Source: DAOUKH01 sp965219875 (GTDB lineage Bacteria; Chloroflexota; Dehalococcoidia; SHYB01). Taken from it: a stretch of 64,000 nucleotides of DNA. Location of the stretch: contig CBDCOW010000005.1 in assembly GCA_965219875.1 (NCBI GenBank), positions 124,001 through 188,000 on the forward strand. The letters run 5' to 3'. Under the pieces are notes generated by a model. The model searched no databases, had not been told where the DNA came from, and saw only the letters and a list, made by a program, of their open reading frames with translations. This document shows positions 24,421-33,089 of the stretch, piece after piece (position 1 is the stretch's first letter; every line of letters begins with the position of its first letter). The position numbers and the translations under genes were made by a program.

Positions 24421-25977
24421 CGAGCGCGGCGCAACGTCGTATTCCTGGTTGCGCGACGGCATAAAGCGCGCGATGAAGAGCGCTGCCGCAAAGGTGACGC
24501 CGCCGCCGGCCATGATAGCGATGCCCATGGCGTCGGCGAACGTGGAGCGGGCTGCTAAGTCGAGTGTCGCGCCCGCGGCGCCGCCTATCTGGGCGGCGAT
24601 GGTGGTGGCCGAGCCCACGGAATCGGAGGCGGCTTCGATCTGGTCCGGGGAGAGCACACCGAGGCCCGCGATCGTTGCCGCCATCTTGCCCGCGTAGAGG
24701 GAGGTCATGACCGACCCAATCACCGCGACGCCAAGGGCGCCGGCGACCTGCCGGGAGATATCGTTCACCGCGGAACCGACGCCGGCGTCCGACCGCGGGG
24801 AGGCCCCCACGATGGCGTCGATCGAAGGCGGCATGACGAGGCCGAGCGAAAACTCGTTGTAGAAGATGATGAAGCCGATCACGGCGTACGGCGTCCCCAG
24901 GTCGTAGAAGCCGATGGCGGTGAAGCCGCCCGTCAACATCAGCAGGCCCAAGGTCACCGAACCCTTGGTGCCAATCCTCGCGTTCAGGCGCTGTCCAACC
25001 CGCACGCCGGTGGGGAACCCCACCGCGATGGGAAGCATTAACGCGCCCGCCTCCAACGGGGAAAGCTCCTTCACGAACTGCAGGTATTGCGTCATGCCGA
25101 ACATCATGCCGAAGAGTGCGAAGAAGGAGAGGCCGAGCGCCGCGACGCCGGCCGTGAAACGCGGGCGCCGGAAGAGGCGCAGGTTGAGCAGGGGATATGG
25201 ACAGCGAAGCTCGTGGGCCACGAAGGAGGCCGCCAGCACCGCGGCGGCGGCGAAGCCGGCGACCACCGTCAGGCCGGTCCAACCATCGGAGGGGACTCGT
25301 ATGATCGCGAAGACCAAGATAGTCATGGCGGCAGTGGACAGCGCGGCCCCGAGCAGGTCGAGGGGCCGGTAGGAGGGGTCCTTGCTCTCCGGTACCAGCC
25401 GGGCACCCAAGGCCAAGGCGGCGAGAGGAAGAAAGATATTGACAATGAAGACGGCCTGCCAGGAGAAGGCCACGATCAGCGCGCCCCCCGACACCGGCCC
25501 AATGCCGACGCCGATGCCGCCGATCGCCACCCATATCGCGATGGCCTTGGCCCGTTCAGCCCCGGTGAACAGGTCGTTGACGGTGGAGAGCGTACAGGGC
25601 AGGAACATGGCCCCGCCCGCCCCCATGGCGGCCCGCGCCACGATCAACTGGACCGCGCTCTCCGAGAGGACCGCCCCCAAGGAGGCGGCGGCGAAGACCG
25701 CCAGCCCGAGGCGCATCATTCTTGCCCGGCCGAAGCGGTCGCCGAGGTTGCCCATCGTGAGCAGAAGCCCGGCGAAGGAAAGGATATGGGCGGCCGCGAT
25801 CCATTGGAGCATGGAGGCGCTGGCGTCGAACTCGCGCTGGAGCGTGGGCAGCGACACGGCAAGGAGCGTGTTGTCCATCCCCGCGATCACGGGGCTCAGC
25901 GCCAGCGCCCCGAGCGCCCACCAGCGCAGCGGACGCCCACGAAGGTCCTCAGCCCGGAGGGCGGTCAGCTTGAACAC
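24418..25977 (-). CDS. DHA2-type MFS drug/proton antiporter, tandem paralog
   Basis: 519 residues, clearly paralogous to the next gene downstream (shared MDNTLLAVSLPTLQREFDASAS, GNLGDRFGRARM and GGIGVGIGPVSGGAL). Starts at GTG 25977, preceded by CAAGGACC. The pair looks like an old tandem duplication, as the sequences have diverged considerably. It follows the first UGSC selenoprotein gene by 30 bases on the same strand, so it may be the distal part of that operon. Confidence 0.9.
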   Translation of the reverse strand: MFKLTALRAEDLRGRPLRWWALGALALSPVIAGMDNTLLAVSLPTLQREFDASASMLQWIAAAHILSFAGLLLTMGNLGDRFGRARMMRLGLAVFAAASLGAVLSESAVQLIVARAAMGAGGAMFLPCTLSTVNDLFTGAERAKAIAIWVAIGGIGVGIGPVSGGALIVAFSWQAVFIVNIFLPLAALALGARLVPESKDPSYRPLDLLGAALSTAAMTILVFAIIRVPSDGWTGLTVVAGFAAAAVLAASFVAHELRCPYPLLNLRLFRRPRFTAGVAALGLSFFALFGMMFGMTQYLQFVKELSPLEAGALMLPIAVGFPTGVRVGQRLNARIGTKGSVTLGLLMLTGGFTAIGFYDLGTPYAVIGFIIFYNEFSLGLVMPPSIDAIVGASPRSDAGVGSAVNDISRQVAGALGVAVIGSVMTSLYAGKMAATIAGLGVLSPDQIEAASDSVGSATTIAAQIGGAAGATLDLAARSTFADAMGIAIMAGGGVTFAAALFIARFMPSRNQEYDVAPRS

Positions 25978-26007
25978 GCGGTCCTTGCCGGCATCGCGTC
26001 GCGGGCG

Positions 26008-26541
26008 CTACGCGCCGCCCTCGAGGAGTACGCTCCGTACCTGAGGCCAGGCCCGTTCGAGGTGCGCTTCGAGCCGCTCCTCGTCCAGGCTTTCGGCGTA
26101 GGGGTAGTCGATGACCACGAAGGGGAAATCAGGATAGCCGTGGCGCTGGGCCATGGTGCGGCCGATGCTGAGGATGAGCTTGTCGGGGCCGATGGCGGCC
26201 ACGGGCACGCCACGGTCTTCGAGCCGCGTCGCGTCGGCCGCCAGGGCCGACGAGCATGAGCCTCAGTCGCCCACGCCGGTGATGACCGCGTCGCAGGCCG
26301 CGGCGACCTCTTCGAGCAGCTCCGGCGGCATCGGTTCGCCGTGGTAGACCTTCTGGTGCCAGGAGGTCTCCAGCGGCTCGTACTCCTCGACGAGCCGCTC
26401 CCGGATGCGCGTCAGCAGGCGGTCGCCATGCACACGGTGGTTCCACAGGATGCCGACGCGCTTGCCGTCGAACGTGTCGAGACGCGGCGCGAGTTTCGGC
26501 CCGCGGGCGGCGGCCTCGGAGACGGGAACGTAGACCTCCAT
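26008..26541 (-). CDS. UGSC-type selenoprotein, copy 1 (in-frame TGA read as selenocysteine)
   Basis: 177 residues if TGA at 26263-26265 is read through as Sec93. The context is AVITGVGD-U-GSCSSALAADATR, and the two other copies in the window have the same GD-U-GSCSS. N-terminal half: FDGKRVGILWNHRVHGDRLL; C-terminal half: LILSIGRTMAQRHGYPDFPFVVID. Both sides are well conserved with the other copies, so the TGA is not a degraded stop. AGGAAGGAG precedes ATG 26541. A hairpin follows at 26232-26252. The U-G-S-C motif resembles a CxxC redox site. It was described, as I recall, in marine metagenome selenoproteome surveys; its function is unknown. The partner gene lies 25 bases upstream. Confidence 0.85.
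26232..26252 (-). promoter_or_regulatory. Candidate SECIS hairpin of UGSC copy 1
   Basis: On the reverse strand CGUCGGCC and GGCCGACG form a perfect 8-bp stem around the loop CUGGC, at nucleotides 11-31 after the UGA. The loop (19-23) is in the same register as in copies 2 and 3. Unlike typical bacterial SECIS loops, neither of the first two loop bases is G, a reason for some caution. Confidence 0.6.
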
Positions 26542-26566
26542 CGCGGCTCTGCTCCTTCCTGGCGTG

Positions 26567-27661
26567 CTAATCCTTGATGGGAATGGTGACCGGCTCGGTA
26601 CCCTGGGGGTAGGGGCCAACGTAGGCCCCGTAGTTCCCCGCCTCGCCCCCGCAGGCCATGATGAGGAAATCGAGCGTGCGGTCGTATTCGGCCTGGGTGT
26701 ACAGGATATCGATGAGCGCGGGGTCGTGGCGCATGGGAACTAGGCGGGTATCGTCGCCGGGCTCGATGGGCGGGGCGGTCGGCGAGAGGCGCGTGCCGTA
26801 GCGCTCCCAACGCCCGTCGATCTTAAGGCTGGCCACCGAGCGGCGGGTGTGCTCGGCTAGATAGGTCTTCACGTCGTCCTGCGTCCAGCCCGCGTCGATG
26901 AAGTGCTGTTGGAAGACCGGGGCCATCATCACCACGAACGTCCCTAGGGTGAAGAAGCCGTAGGCGATGCGCTGGGCTATGAGCTCGCAGAGGTCGGTGG
27001 GGTCGGTGAAGTTGGGAGTGACGAACTGGAGCACGCCGTCCATCGTGCCGACGACGGTGACCGCGCTCACGCCGCCCCCAAGTCCGCGCTGCTCGTGGAC
27101 GCGGGGCCAGGGGCTGTCCTCGCGCTCGGCGCCGCAGAACGACCAGCGGTTGGGGTTCCCCATCGTGCCGCGCTGCACGCCGCCGACCTTGGCGCCGAAG
27201 CAGTTCGCCATCGTCAGGCTCACCGCGCGGCCGATCGTGGCGTTGGCGCGGTTCCCCGTGGGGCCGAACAGGTACTGCCCCGTGTTCATCCCCAGTCGCT
27301 CGACGATGGGGCCGTTGACGATGGCGAGCGGCCACGGGCTGCCCAGGCTCGCCATGTGGTTCATCCGGAACGCGGGGTCGGTCAGACCCTCGAACACGGC
27401 GACGAGCACCGGCATGTACTCCGGTTTGCACCCCGCCATAACGGCGTTGATCGCCAGCTTCTCGGCGGTGAGCGCGGAGGCCCGCGCCTCGTACGACCCG
27501 ATGACGTCCTGTGAGTCGAGTCCGGCGTGGGCCAGGCAGGCCTCGATGCGGTCGCGGGTCGGCGCGACGATGGGGAGGCCGTCGGTCCAGCCCTGCTCCC
27601 AGAAGTACTCCATCGCGGCGTACTCATCGGTCACGTCAACCTTGCTCGAACGCAAGTCCAA
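26567..27661 (-). CDS. Unnamed UGSC-cassette partner protein, copy 1
   Basis: 364 residues, paralogous to the genes at 30299 and 62305. Shared blocks: WEQGWTDGLPIVAPT near residue 20, AINAVMAGCKPEYMPV with a conserved Cys (residue 78 here), NGPIVERLGMN and GPTGNRANATIGRAV, then DAGWTQDDVKTYL. I do not recognise a named enzyme family. TTG 27661 is used as start: GGGGAGG lies eight bases upstream and the -10 TACAAT at 27695-27700 lies just beyond. The longer frame up to 27802 runs through intergenic repeat A. Followed at 25 bases by the selenoprotein gene, so probably one operon and one functional unit. Confidence 0.75.
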   Translation of the reverse strand: MDLRSSKVDVTDEYAAMEYFWEQGWTDGLPIVAPTRDRIEACLAHAGLDSQDVIGSYEARASALTAEKLAINAVMAGCKPEYMPVLVAVFEGLTDPAFRMNHMASLGSPWPLAIVNGPIVERLGMNTGQYLFGPTGNRANATIGRAVSLTMANCFGAKVGGVQRGTMGNPNRWSFCGAEREDSPWPRVHEQRGLGGGVSAVTVVGTMDGVLQFVTPNFTDPTDLCELIAQRIAYGFFTLGTFVVMMAPVFQQHFIDAGWTQDDVKTYLAEHTRRSVASLKIDGRWERYGTRLSPTAPPIEPGDDTRLVPMRHDPALIDILYTQAEYDRTLDFLIMACGGEAGNYGAYVGPYPQGTEPVTIPIKD

Positions 27662-27694
27662 GTGCGTCGCCTCCCCGCCGACTAAGCCCGGCGC

Positions 27695-27700
27695 ATTGTA
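27695..27700 (-). promoter_or_regulatory. Extended -10 box (TGC-TACAAT) of UGSC cassette 1
   Basis: TGCTACAAT on the reverse strand, 33 bases before the chosen TTG. It argues against the longer upstream start of the partner gene. Confidence 0.45.
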
Positions 27701-27759
27701 GCAAAGGGCGCCCTGCGGCTTCTGCTCCTGGCCCTTATGTAACCTAGGGCCTGGGAGAA

Positions 27760-27779
27760 GGGCGATTCGCGAATCGCCC
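27760..27779. repeat. Family A palindrome
   Basis: GGGCGATTCGCGAATCGCCC, perfect 20-bp palindrome, followed by CTACGGGAGGG as in other copies. It lies between the divergent partner gene and the CaiB fusion. Confidence 0.75.
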
Positions 27780-27903
27780 CTACGGGAGGGAGGCGTCCAC
27801 AAGGGAGGCCCCTACGGGAGATGGATTCCCGTGGGGAGCGAGAATAGGGAGAGGGCGTGCCTCGCTAGCGCCGCCGCGGTGATTCTCTTACCATGCCCTC
27901 GCC

Positions 27904-30291
27904 ATGCAGCAGCCCTGCGACGGGGTCACCGTCGTCGATTTCAGCCAGAGCCTCGCCGGCGCGTTCACCACGATGTTCCTCGCCGACACCGGCGCCGAGG
28001 TGATTACCGTCGAGCCGCCTGGCGGCGACCCGCTCCGCGGCCATCCCGCCTACCTTCAGTGGCGGCGCGGACAGAAGAGCGTGGCGCTCGACCTGACGTT
28101 GGAGGATGACCAAGCCACAGCGCGTCGGCTCGCGGCGCGGGCCGACGCGGTGATCGAGGCCTTCCGCCCCGGCGTCGCCGAGCGGCTCGGCGTGGGCTAC
28201 GAGACGCTGGCGGCGGAGAACCCTCGGCTGGTCTACGCCGCGATTCGCGGCTTCGGCGAGCGTGGCCCCTACGCAGGACTCAAGGGCTACGAGGGTATCG
28301 TCGCGGCGAAGGCCGGCCTGCTGCTGGGACGGCGTCCTTGGCGGCGCGAGGGGCCGATGTTCGACGCGATACCGCGCATGAGTCTGGGCGCGGCCCATCT
28401 CGCGGCGCAGGGCGTGCTGGCGGCGCTCTGGGACCGGGAGCGCACGGGCCGCGGCGCCCGGCTCGAAGCCACGCTGCTCGCCGCGGCGGCGGCGCACTCC
28501 CTCAACGGCTGGCTCGTCCCCGTCGGCGAGGAGGCCGCCTACGCCGCCAAGGCCGAGGCCCCGTTGCAGCATCCCGACCCCCACGACGCCTCCACGCTCG
28601 GCTACACCATCGCGGAATGCAAGGACGGGCGCTGGATCCAATCAGCCTCGACGATGGTCCACATCTTCCGCAACTTCCTCAACCTGATCGGGCTGCGCGA
28701 GGTCTACGACGATCCCGCCATGGCCGACATCCCCTACACCTTCCCCAGCCCCGAAGCAAAGGAGGAGCTTAGGGCGCGCATCAAGGAGCGCCTACGCACC
28801 AGGACCTCCGACGAGTGGACCGCCCTGTTCCTCGAAGACGGCGGCTGCGGAGGCGAGCGTTTCGGGACGGTCCGCGAGTACATGGAGCACCCCCAGGCGA
28901 AGCACAACGGCATCGTCGTCGAGGTCGACGACCCGCGCGTGGGGCGCATGAAGCAGATCGCGCCCTTCGTCACCTTCCAGGACACGCCGTCACGGGTGCG
29001 CGCGCCTGCGCCGTTCCTCGACGAGCACCGCGGCGAAGCGCTCGCCCTCGCCGCCCGGCCACTTTCCGCCACCGGTAACGCCGGCGATGGCGGCGCTCAC
29101 GCCACGCGGCCGCCGCTGGAGGGCGTCACCGTCCTCGATCTGGCGTCGTACTACGCCGCGCCGTTCGGGGCTACCCTGCTCGCCGACCTCGGGGCCCGTG
29201 TTATCAAGATCGAGCCGCCGGGCGGCGACGCGATGCGGCGGCTGCCGGAGAGCTCGACGAAGACAATCCAGGGCAAGGAAAGCCTCGCCGTCGATCTGAA
29301 GACCGAACGCGGGCGGGAGATCTTCCACCGCCTTGTCGAGCGGGCCGACGCCCTGATGCACAACTTCCGGCCCGGGGCCGACGAGCGCCTCGGTCTCGAC
29401 TACGAGACGGTCTCGGCGGTGAACCCGCGCCTCATCTATCTGTACGCCGGCTCCTACGGTTCGTCGGGGCCGTACCACCGCCAGCCCGCCTTCCACCCCA
29501 CGGTCTCGGCCGTCATCGGCTCGGGGGTGCGGGCCGCGGGCCGCGGCAACCCGCCAATGGATGCGAGCCACGGCGACCCCGACGGGGCGCTCGGCGTGGC
29601 GACGGCGATCCTCCTCGGCCTCCACGCGGCGCGGCGCAACGGGAAGGGCCAGTACATCGAGACGCGGATGATCACCACCGGGGCCTACGAGGTCTCCGAC
29701 GCGCTGCTCGACTACGAAGGCTGCCCCGACGAGCCGTCCGTCGACGCCGAGCAACAAGGCTTTCATGCCCTCTACCGCCTCTACCGGACGGGCGAGGGGT
29801 GGGTCTTCCTCGCCTGCCCCAGGGAGGACGAATGGCGGCGGCTGTGTGCGACCATCGGACGGGACGATCTCGCACGGGACCCCCGCTTCGAATCCCCAGA
29901 CGCGCGCCGGAGGCACGACGACGTCCTCGCCTCCGAAATCGAGGCGGCGTTCGCCAAGGAGACCGCCGACGAGTGGGAGCGGCGGCTGACCGAGGCCGAC
30001 GTCGCCTGCGTCCGCGCCGACGGGGCGCGGTGGAGCCGCTTCTGGCTCACCGAGCCCTGGGCAGCCGAGCAGGGCCTGCGGACGACCACGTCGCACCCCC
30101 GCCGGTTCGAGCAGCCTCACTACCGCCACGGCCCGGCGCTCCGCTTCGAAGGCGTCGATCTCCCTGCGGGGCCGGCGGCTTGCATCGGCGAGCACACCCG
30201 CCCCATCCTGGCGGAGCTCGGCTACGACGAAGCGGCAGTCGGCGCGCTCGAAGCCGACGGCATCGTGCTCGATCAGGGGCCCTGGGTCTGA
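27904..30291 (+). CDS. Double CaiB/BaiF family CoA-transferase (two fused domains)
   Basis: 795 residues. Domain 1 starts GVTVVDFSQSLAGAFTTMFLADTGAEVITVEPPGGDPLR; domain 2 starts near residue 400 with GVTVLDLASYYAAPFGATLLADLGARVIKIEPPGGDAMR. Both carry the RPGVAERLGVGYE- and RPGADERLGLDYE-like blocks that follow the CoA-binding region. Same architecture as the protein at 19184-21595 but clearly diverged. It sits between two UGSC cassettes, divergent from cassette 1 and convergent with cassette 2. Substrates unknown. Confidence 0.9.
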   Translation: MQQPCDGVTVVDFSQSLAGAFTTMFLADTGAEVITVEPPGGDPLRGHPAYLQWRRGQKSVALDLTLEDDQATARRLAARADAVIEAFRPGVAERLGVGYETLAAENPRLVYAAIRGFGERGPYAGLKGYEGIVAAKAGLLLGRRPWRREGPMFDAIPRMSLGAAHLAAQGVLAALWDRERTGRGARLEATLLAAAAAHSLNGWLVPVGEEAAYAAKAEAPLQHPDPHDASTLGYTIAECKDGRWIQSASTMVHIFRNFLNLIGLREVYDDPAMADIPYTFPSPEAKEELRARIKERLRTRTSDEWTALFLEDGGCGGERFGTVREYMEHPQAKHNGIVVEVDDPRVGRMKQIAPFVTFQDTPSRVRAPAPFLDEHRGEALALAARPLSATGNAGDGGAHATRPPLEGVTVLDLASYYAAPFGATLLADLGARVIKIEPPGGDAMRRLPESSTKTIQGKESLAVDLKTERGREIFHRLVERADALMHNFRPGADERLGLDYETVSAVNPRLIYLYAGSYGSSGPYHRQPAFHPTVSAVIGSGVRAAGRGNPPMDASHGDPDGALGVATAILLGLHAARRNGKGQYIETRMITTGAYEVSDALLDYEGCPDEPSVDAEQQGFHALYRLYRTGEGWVFLACPREDEWRRLCATIGRDDLARDPRFESPDARRRHDDVLASEIEAAFAKETADEWERRLTEADVACVRADGARWSRFWLTEPWAAEQGLRTTTSHPRRFEQPHYRHGPALRFEGVDLPAGPAACIGEHTRPILAELGYDEAAVGALEADGIVLDQGPWV

Positions 30292-30298
30292 AGTTGAG

Positions 30299-31312
30299 CT
30301 AGGGGCGCTCGATGGCCCGCGTGACGGAGCGGCTCATATAGCCGGCGCCCCAGGGGGGGACCACCACCGAGAATCCGCCGGCGTCGCCGCCCGCGACGAG
30401 CATGATCACGCCGTCGGGGCTGCTCACGATAGGCCGGAGTTCGGCGTCCTCGCCGCGCAGCCGCGCCTTCAGGTCGGCGACGCTGCCGTGCGCCTCGTGG
30501 AAGAGCGCCTCCATCGCCTGACGCTTGGTCCAGCCCGCCTGACGGAAGCGCAGGATGTGCTCCGGCGACCAGACGACGACGAACTCGCCGTGGTTCGGCC
30601 CGGTGTAGCGCATCGCGTCCACCGCCGAGGCGATCAGCCCTTTCGGCGTATTGCTCGAATGGTCGATGAACTGCGTGGGGCTGTGCGCCGCGTAGACGGT
30701 GATCGCGCTCTCGGAGGGATCGAAGCCGCGCTGCACGTGCAGGGGCTCCCAGGGACTCGCCTCCTCGTCCTCGGCGATGACGAAGCTGTATTTGCCGCCG
30801 AAGCCGAAGGTCGAGCGGTCGAGGAGGCCCGGCGTCCCGCCGGTCACGTTCATGATGACGAGCCGCACCGCCCTGCCGATGGTGGCGTTGGGACGGAAGC
30901 CAGGGCCGAAGAGGTTGACGCCGTGATTGACGCCCAACTCCTTCGCGATGGGCCCGCCCACGACCACGAGCTGCGCCGAGCCGCCGGTGCTGGCGATGCT
31001 GCCGTGCCAGTTGAACTCCGCCGTGGTCATGGCCCGGATGATGGCGTTGACCACCGGCAGGTACTCGGGGAGGCAGCCCGCCATCACCGCGTTGATCGCG
31101 ACTTTCTCGGCGGTGATCACGCGGCCTCGCGTCTCGACCACGCCGAGCACGTCGGCGGGCTGATTCCCCGCCGCTTCCAGAAACGCGGCGACCCGCTCCT
31201 CCGTGGGCGGGACGACGGGGAGGCCGTCGGTCCAACCTCGCTCGTAGCAGGCCTCTATCGCGTCGTTCAGATCGACGTCGACGCGCTCGGATGTCAGAGC
31301 GTCCGCGGACAT
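30299..31312 (-). CDS. Unnamed UGSC-cassette partner protein, copy 2
   Basis: 337 residues. Shared blocks with the other copies: ERGWTDGLPVVPPTEERVAAF, VAINAVMAGCLPEYLPVVNA (Cys80), NLFGPGFRPNATIGRAVRL and RQAGWTKRQAMEALFHEAH, plus a C-terminal VAGGDAGGFSVVVPPWG. AAAGGAG precedes the ATG. In this cassette the selenoprotein gene comes first, 37 bases upstream. No signal peptide or transmembrane helix is seen, so it is probably cytoplasmic. Function unknown; the Gly/Asp-rich C-terminus could bind a nucleotide or flavin, but no standard motif is present. Confidence 0.75.
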   Translation of the reverse strand: MSADALTSERVDVDLNDAIEACYERGWTDGLPVVPPTEERVAAFLEAAGNQPADVLGVVETRGRVITAEKVAINAVMAGCLPEYLPVVNAIIRAMTTAEFNWHGSIASTGGSAQLVVVGGPIAKELGVNHGVNLFGPGFRPNATIGRAVRLVIMNVTGGTPGLLDRSTFGFGGKYSFVIAEDEEASPWEPLHVQRGFDPSESAITVYAAHSPTQFIDHSSNTPKGLIASAVDAMRYTGPNHGEFVVVWSPEHILRFRQAGWTKRQAMEALFHEAHGSVADLKARLRGEDAELRPIVSSPDGVIMLVAGGDAGGFSVVVPPWGAGYMSRSVTRAIERP

Positions 31313-31349
31313 GCGCCGCTCCTTTCAGCCGCCGCCGGAATCCGGGGGG

Positions 31350-31880
31350 CTACTTGGCCAACAGCATCTCGATGATGCGCGGCAGGGCGGCCTCGGCGCG
31401 CTCCCGCACCTCGTCCCGCGTCAGGCTGCCTAGAGGGTGCGGCAGCGTGATGAAGGGATAGTCGGGCACACCCTGGATCCGCGCCATCGCCTTGGCCGTC
31501 GGGATGAAGGGCTCGGTGCAGACCACCACGGTGGGGATCGATCGCCGTTCGAGGGTCAGTCCGTCGTGCAAACTGCTCGACGAGCAGGAGCCTCAGTCGC
31601 CGATTGCGGTCACCACCACGTCGCACTGGTCGATGAGCTCTTCCAGCGTGTCGGTGGGACAGGGCCGCGACACGTCGCCCTTAAAGCGCCGCACCACGTC
31701 GGCGAACTCGTAGCGCTCCGAAAGGAGCCGCTCGATATCGTCGAGCAGGTTGTTGGCGTTCATCTTGTGGTTATCCAGGAGTCCGAGCACCTTGCCGTTC
31801 AGGGTATCGGGGCGCTCGGCCATGCTGGCGTCCACCGGCAGCGGCGGACTGGTCGGATCGAGCATTGAGACGCGGGCCAT
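31350..31880 (-). CDS. UGSC-type selenoprotein, copy 2 (in-frame TGA read as selenocysteine)
   Basis: 176 residues with Sec96 encoded by TGA at 31593-31595, in the context DVVVTAIGD-U-GSCSSSSLHDG. N-terminal part: LNGKVLGLLDNHKMNANNLLDDI; C-terminal part: PFITLPHPLGSLTRDEVRERAE, matching HPLGSLTEEPLRERA of copy 3. AAGGAGG precedes ATG 31880. The -10 TAGAAT lies at 31934-31939. The conserved residues on both sides of the TGA and the candidate SECIS hairpin argue for readthrough. The redox function is inferred from the U-x2-C arrangement only. Confidence 0.87.
31562..31582 (-). promoter_or_regulatory. Candidate SECIS hairpin of UGSC copy 2
   Basis: Nucleotides 11-18 after the UGA (CGUCGAGC) pair with 24-31 (GCACGACG) with one A-A mismatch. 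The loop AGUUU is at 19-23, with G in the second position, as bacterial SECIS elements require. The register is the same as in the other copies. Confidence 0.65.
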
Positions 31881-31933
31881 GCGACGCCTCCTTCCCGGCG
31901 GAACGCTTCGGTGCCGTGTCCCGCCGTGGCGCA

Positions 31934-31939
31934 ATTCTA
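31934..31939 (-). promoter_or_regulatory. Putative -10 box (TAGAAT) of UGSC cassette 2
   Basis: GGGGTAGAATTGCGCC on the reverse strand, 54 bases before the selenoprotein ATG. Same context as the box at 19149-19154. Confidence 0.4.
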
Positions 31940-32011
31940 CCCCGCCGCTCCGCCGCGGGCCACCCGGCGCGGGCGGCCCCTAGTACACAAGGCCCCTTCC
32001 AGGGCTTGTCC

Positions 32012-33046
32012 TTATCGTTGAGTCGTGGAGGGGATAGTCAACACAGGGTCACTGGAGGCCCGGACCATGGCCTCACCAACACTGCCCATCAGCCACCGGC
32101 TCAGCCCCGACCGACCGTGCGTTGTCATCGCGATGAGGGCATTCGGCGTCTCCTGAGCAAAGCTCAGCAGGGCCTGCGGAGCCGACCCCCGCAAGACTTT
32201 GAACCGGGCCCGCACCCCTTGACGCTTGAGGCCCTCGGCCATGGCGTCGAGGTAGTCCGTGGCCGTTAACACCTCGTCAGAGCTGATTTTGGTCAAGTGA
32301 ACGTAGCCGCCGTAGGATGAGGAGTCGAGGTTGACGGCCCGAACGAGCAACAACTCCAAGGAGAGCGCCCGCGCCAACTCCACGGCGTAGGGCAGAGCGC
32401 GCTCGCTAAGACCCGAACCGTCAAGCGGCACCATGACCGTACTCAGCGAGGCGCCTTCAAGGTTCAGGTACTCCTTGGCCCTTTCCGGCGTCACCGTCAG
32501 CACCGGCAAGGTCGAAGCGTGCACAACCCTGTCGGTCACGCTCCCCAGAATGCCGCGGGTGATGGCATTCCGGCCGTGCGTCGACATGGCGATGATCCCG
32601 CATCCCTCCTCCTCGGCGACACGCAGGACTTCCTCCGCGGGGCTTCCGATGCTGGACCGGACGCTGACCGTGATCCCCTTTCCCCTTAGCCCGCCGGCTA
32701 CGGCCTCGAGTTCATCCACCACGTTTGCCAGCGTGGCGTTCTCGATCTGATCTCGGTAGAGGACCGGTGTCTCACCCTCCGGCTTCGACGCGGGATCGTC
32801 GACCTTCGCACCACCAGCGCCAGGTTCCGAGGTTTCTCCTGCCGGACGGTCGACCGTTGAGGGCGGGTAGTGAATGCCCCGGGGATCGACGACACCGAGC
32901 AGCAAGAGCGGAACGTTCCCCTTTTTCGCCACTTCGCTCACGTAGGGAAGAATGCCTTCGGCAACATCGGTCCCATCGAGTGGGACCAGAATGGGCCGGG
33001 ACAAGAGACTCTGGGCACTATCTTTGACGTCCTTATCGTTCCCCAT
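32012..33046 (-). CDS. Universal stress protein with two UspA domains
   Basis: 344 residues. Domain 1 begins RPILVPLDGTDVAEGILPYV and ends with the ATP-binding pattern STHGRNAITRGILGSVTDRVV. Domain 2 begins STVMVPLDGSGLSERALPYA and ends TTHGRSGLSRWLMGSVGEAMV. Both keep the G-x2-G-x9-GS(V)-type loop expected of ATP-binding UspA proteins. A Gly/Pro/Ala/Glu-rich insertion (residues about 68-92) lies in domain 1. Soluble, probably a stress or energy-status protein. Confidence 0.92.
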   Translation of the reverse strand: MGNDKDVKDSAQSLLSRPILVPLDGTDVAEGILPYVSEVAKKGNVPLLLLGVVDPRGIHYPPSTVDRPAGETSEPGAGGAKVDDPASKPEGETPVLYRDQIENATLANVVDELEAVAGGLRGKGITVSVRSSIGSPAEEVLRVAEEEGCGIIAMSTHGRNAITRGILGSVTDRVVHASTLPVLTVTPERAKEYLNLEGASLSTVMVPLDGSGLSERALPYAVELARALSLELLLVRAVNLDSSSYGGYVHLTKISSDEVLTATDYLDAMAEGLKRQGVRARFKVLRGSAPQALLSFAQETPNALIAMTTHGRSGLSRWLMGSVGEAMVRASSDPVLTIPSTTQR

Positions 33047-33089
33047 GGCGGCGCCTCGACTCCATCCTGCAACATCCTCGATCCAACAC

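Noticed and set aside
27662..27802. N-terminal extension of UGSC partner copy 1
   Set aside because: Includes the family A palindrome and lies upstream of the likely -10; paralogs do not have it.
31985..32007. Hairpin ACAAGGCCC..GGGCTTGT downstream of the universal stress gene
   Set aside because: A bulge in the stem and no T-run on the reverse strand, so not a convincing terminator.
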